Below, one piece after another: positions 32,150 through 32,582 of a stretch of DNA of 32,582 nucleotides. Positions within the stretch are counted from its first letter, which is position 1. Each line of letters opens with the position of its first letter. This DNA comes from Sphaeroforma sirkka (Eukaryota; Opisthokonta; Ichthyosporea; Ichthyophonida). The notes below the pieces were generated by a model that was given only the letters and a program-made list of their open reading frames with translations, was not told the DNA's origin and made no database searches. Position numbers and translations under genes: made by a program. The stretch lies in assembly GCA_001586965.3 (NCBI GenBank), contig LUCW03000337.1:75001-107582 (forward strand). The letters run 5' to 3'.

Positions 32150-32345
32150 GTCAAGTGAACCTTGGGCTAGGGTTGGGGTGTTAGTGGTTAGGTTTGGTGG
32201 TTAACCTAGGCCTGATACGAGGTTAACCATGGCCTGGGACCAGGGGAAGGGTCAGGCTTAGGGTTACCTATAGGCTGAGACTGGTAAAGGGTAACTTGTT
32301 GGATGGGGTCTGAGGGACCTAGGTTTCTGGTTTGGGCTCAGTGAT
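32150..32345. repeat. G-rich stretch with degenerate GGTTAGG/TTAGGG steps
   Basis: The + strand is rich in G and T and poor in C. It carries CTAGGGTTGGGG, GTGGTTAGGTTTGGTGG, CTTAGGGTTACC and similar words. Two GGTTAACC palindromes (32199-32206, 32221-32228) each start a 22-base near-repeat ending in GGCCTG. No perfect telomere array is present. It could be eroded interstitial telomeric DNA or an unrelated minisatellite. Confidence 0.4.
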
Positions 32346-32582
32346 GAGTCATCATCAAATATTATATGTAGTCACGGCCACGGTTGTGGGGCAAGACTTA
32401 ATAGGAGTACATAAGTGAAAGGGAAATCACTAGCCAAACATATTTGATGATAGAAAAAGTATGTGGCAGGAGAACTGTCACACGCTACACCACTAAACTA
32501 ATAACCTAATGAATAGACCTACAATTTGTGTGAGTAACTATTATCCAAAAAATCACTCAATATATCTCTCTATATATATATA

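Overview
The window is nuclear DNA of a eukaryote, very probably a unicellular one. Conserved protein fragments lie in separate exons with GT..AG borders and consistent codon phases. Between them lie long (TA)n, (TG)n and (TATG)n tracts, degenerate tandem duplications and one 8.1 kb simple satellite. There are no bacterial operons and no CRISPR. The lineage cannot be fixed from the sequence. The mix (ABCA transporter, protist-type BCS1-like ATPase, F-box/PP2-like protein, long AT microsatellites) would suit a protist such as an ichthyosporean, but that is a weak guess.

Layout. 403-1738 (+): last three exons of an ABCA-type ABC transporter. 2462-4010: degenerate repeats and TA-rich DNA. 4146-12265: satellite of 8-bp AAYAAAAC units, nearly free of G on the + strand; it leaves all three minus frames open by composition alone. 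12275-12489: a hairpin and a C15 run at the right edge of the satellite. 13509-15073 (-): a decayed dynamin-superfamily gene. 15064-15800: microsatellites. 16042-25452 (-): a dispersed gene whose first exons encode an F-box and whose later exons resemble a PP2 (phloem protein 2-like) lectin domain, with a separate polyadenylated terminal exon inside an intron. 25453-27544: a divergent intergenic region with inverted and direct repeats. 27545-29516 (+): a BCS1-like AAA ATPase with an N-terminal membrane segment, interrupted by an in-frame TAG and a frame change, its 3' end tandemly duplicated. 30743-31670 (-): the two C-terminal exons of a single-pass membrane protein. The right end has a (CATA)n tract and a G-rich GGTTAGG-like stretch.

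The genes look unrelated in function: lipid transport, membrane remodelling, ubiquitin-ligase adaptor, membrane AAA ATPase, surface protein. No pathway is evident. The points most worth checking are the satellite, the F-box/PP2-like gene, and the recurrence of in-frame TAG codons inside otherwise conserved frames. That recurrence means either that several genes are pseudogenes or that UAG is read as sense.
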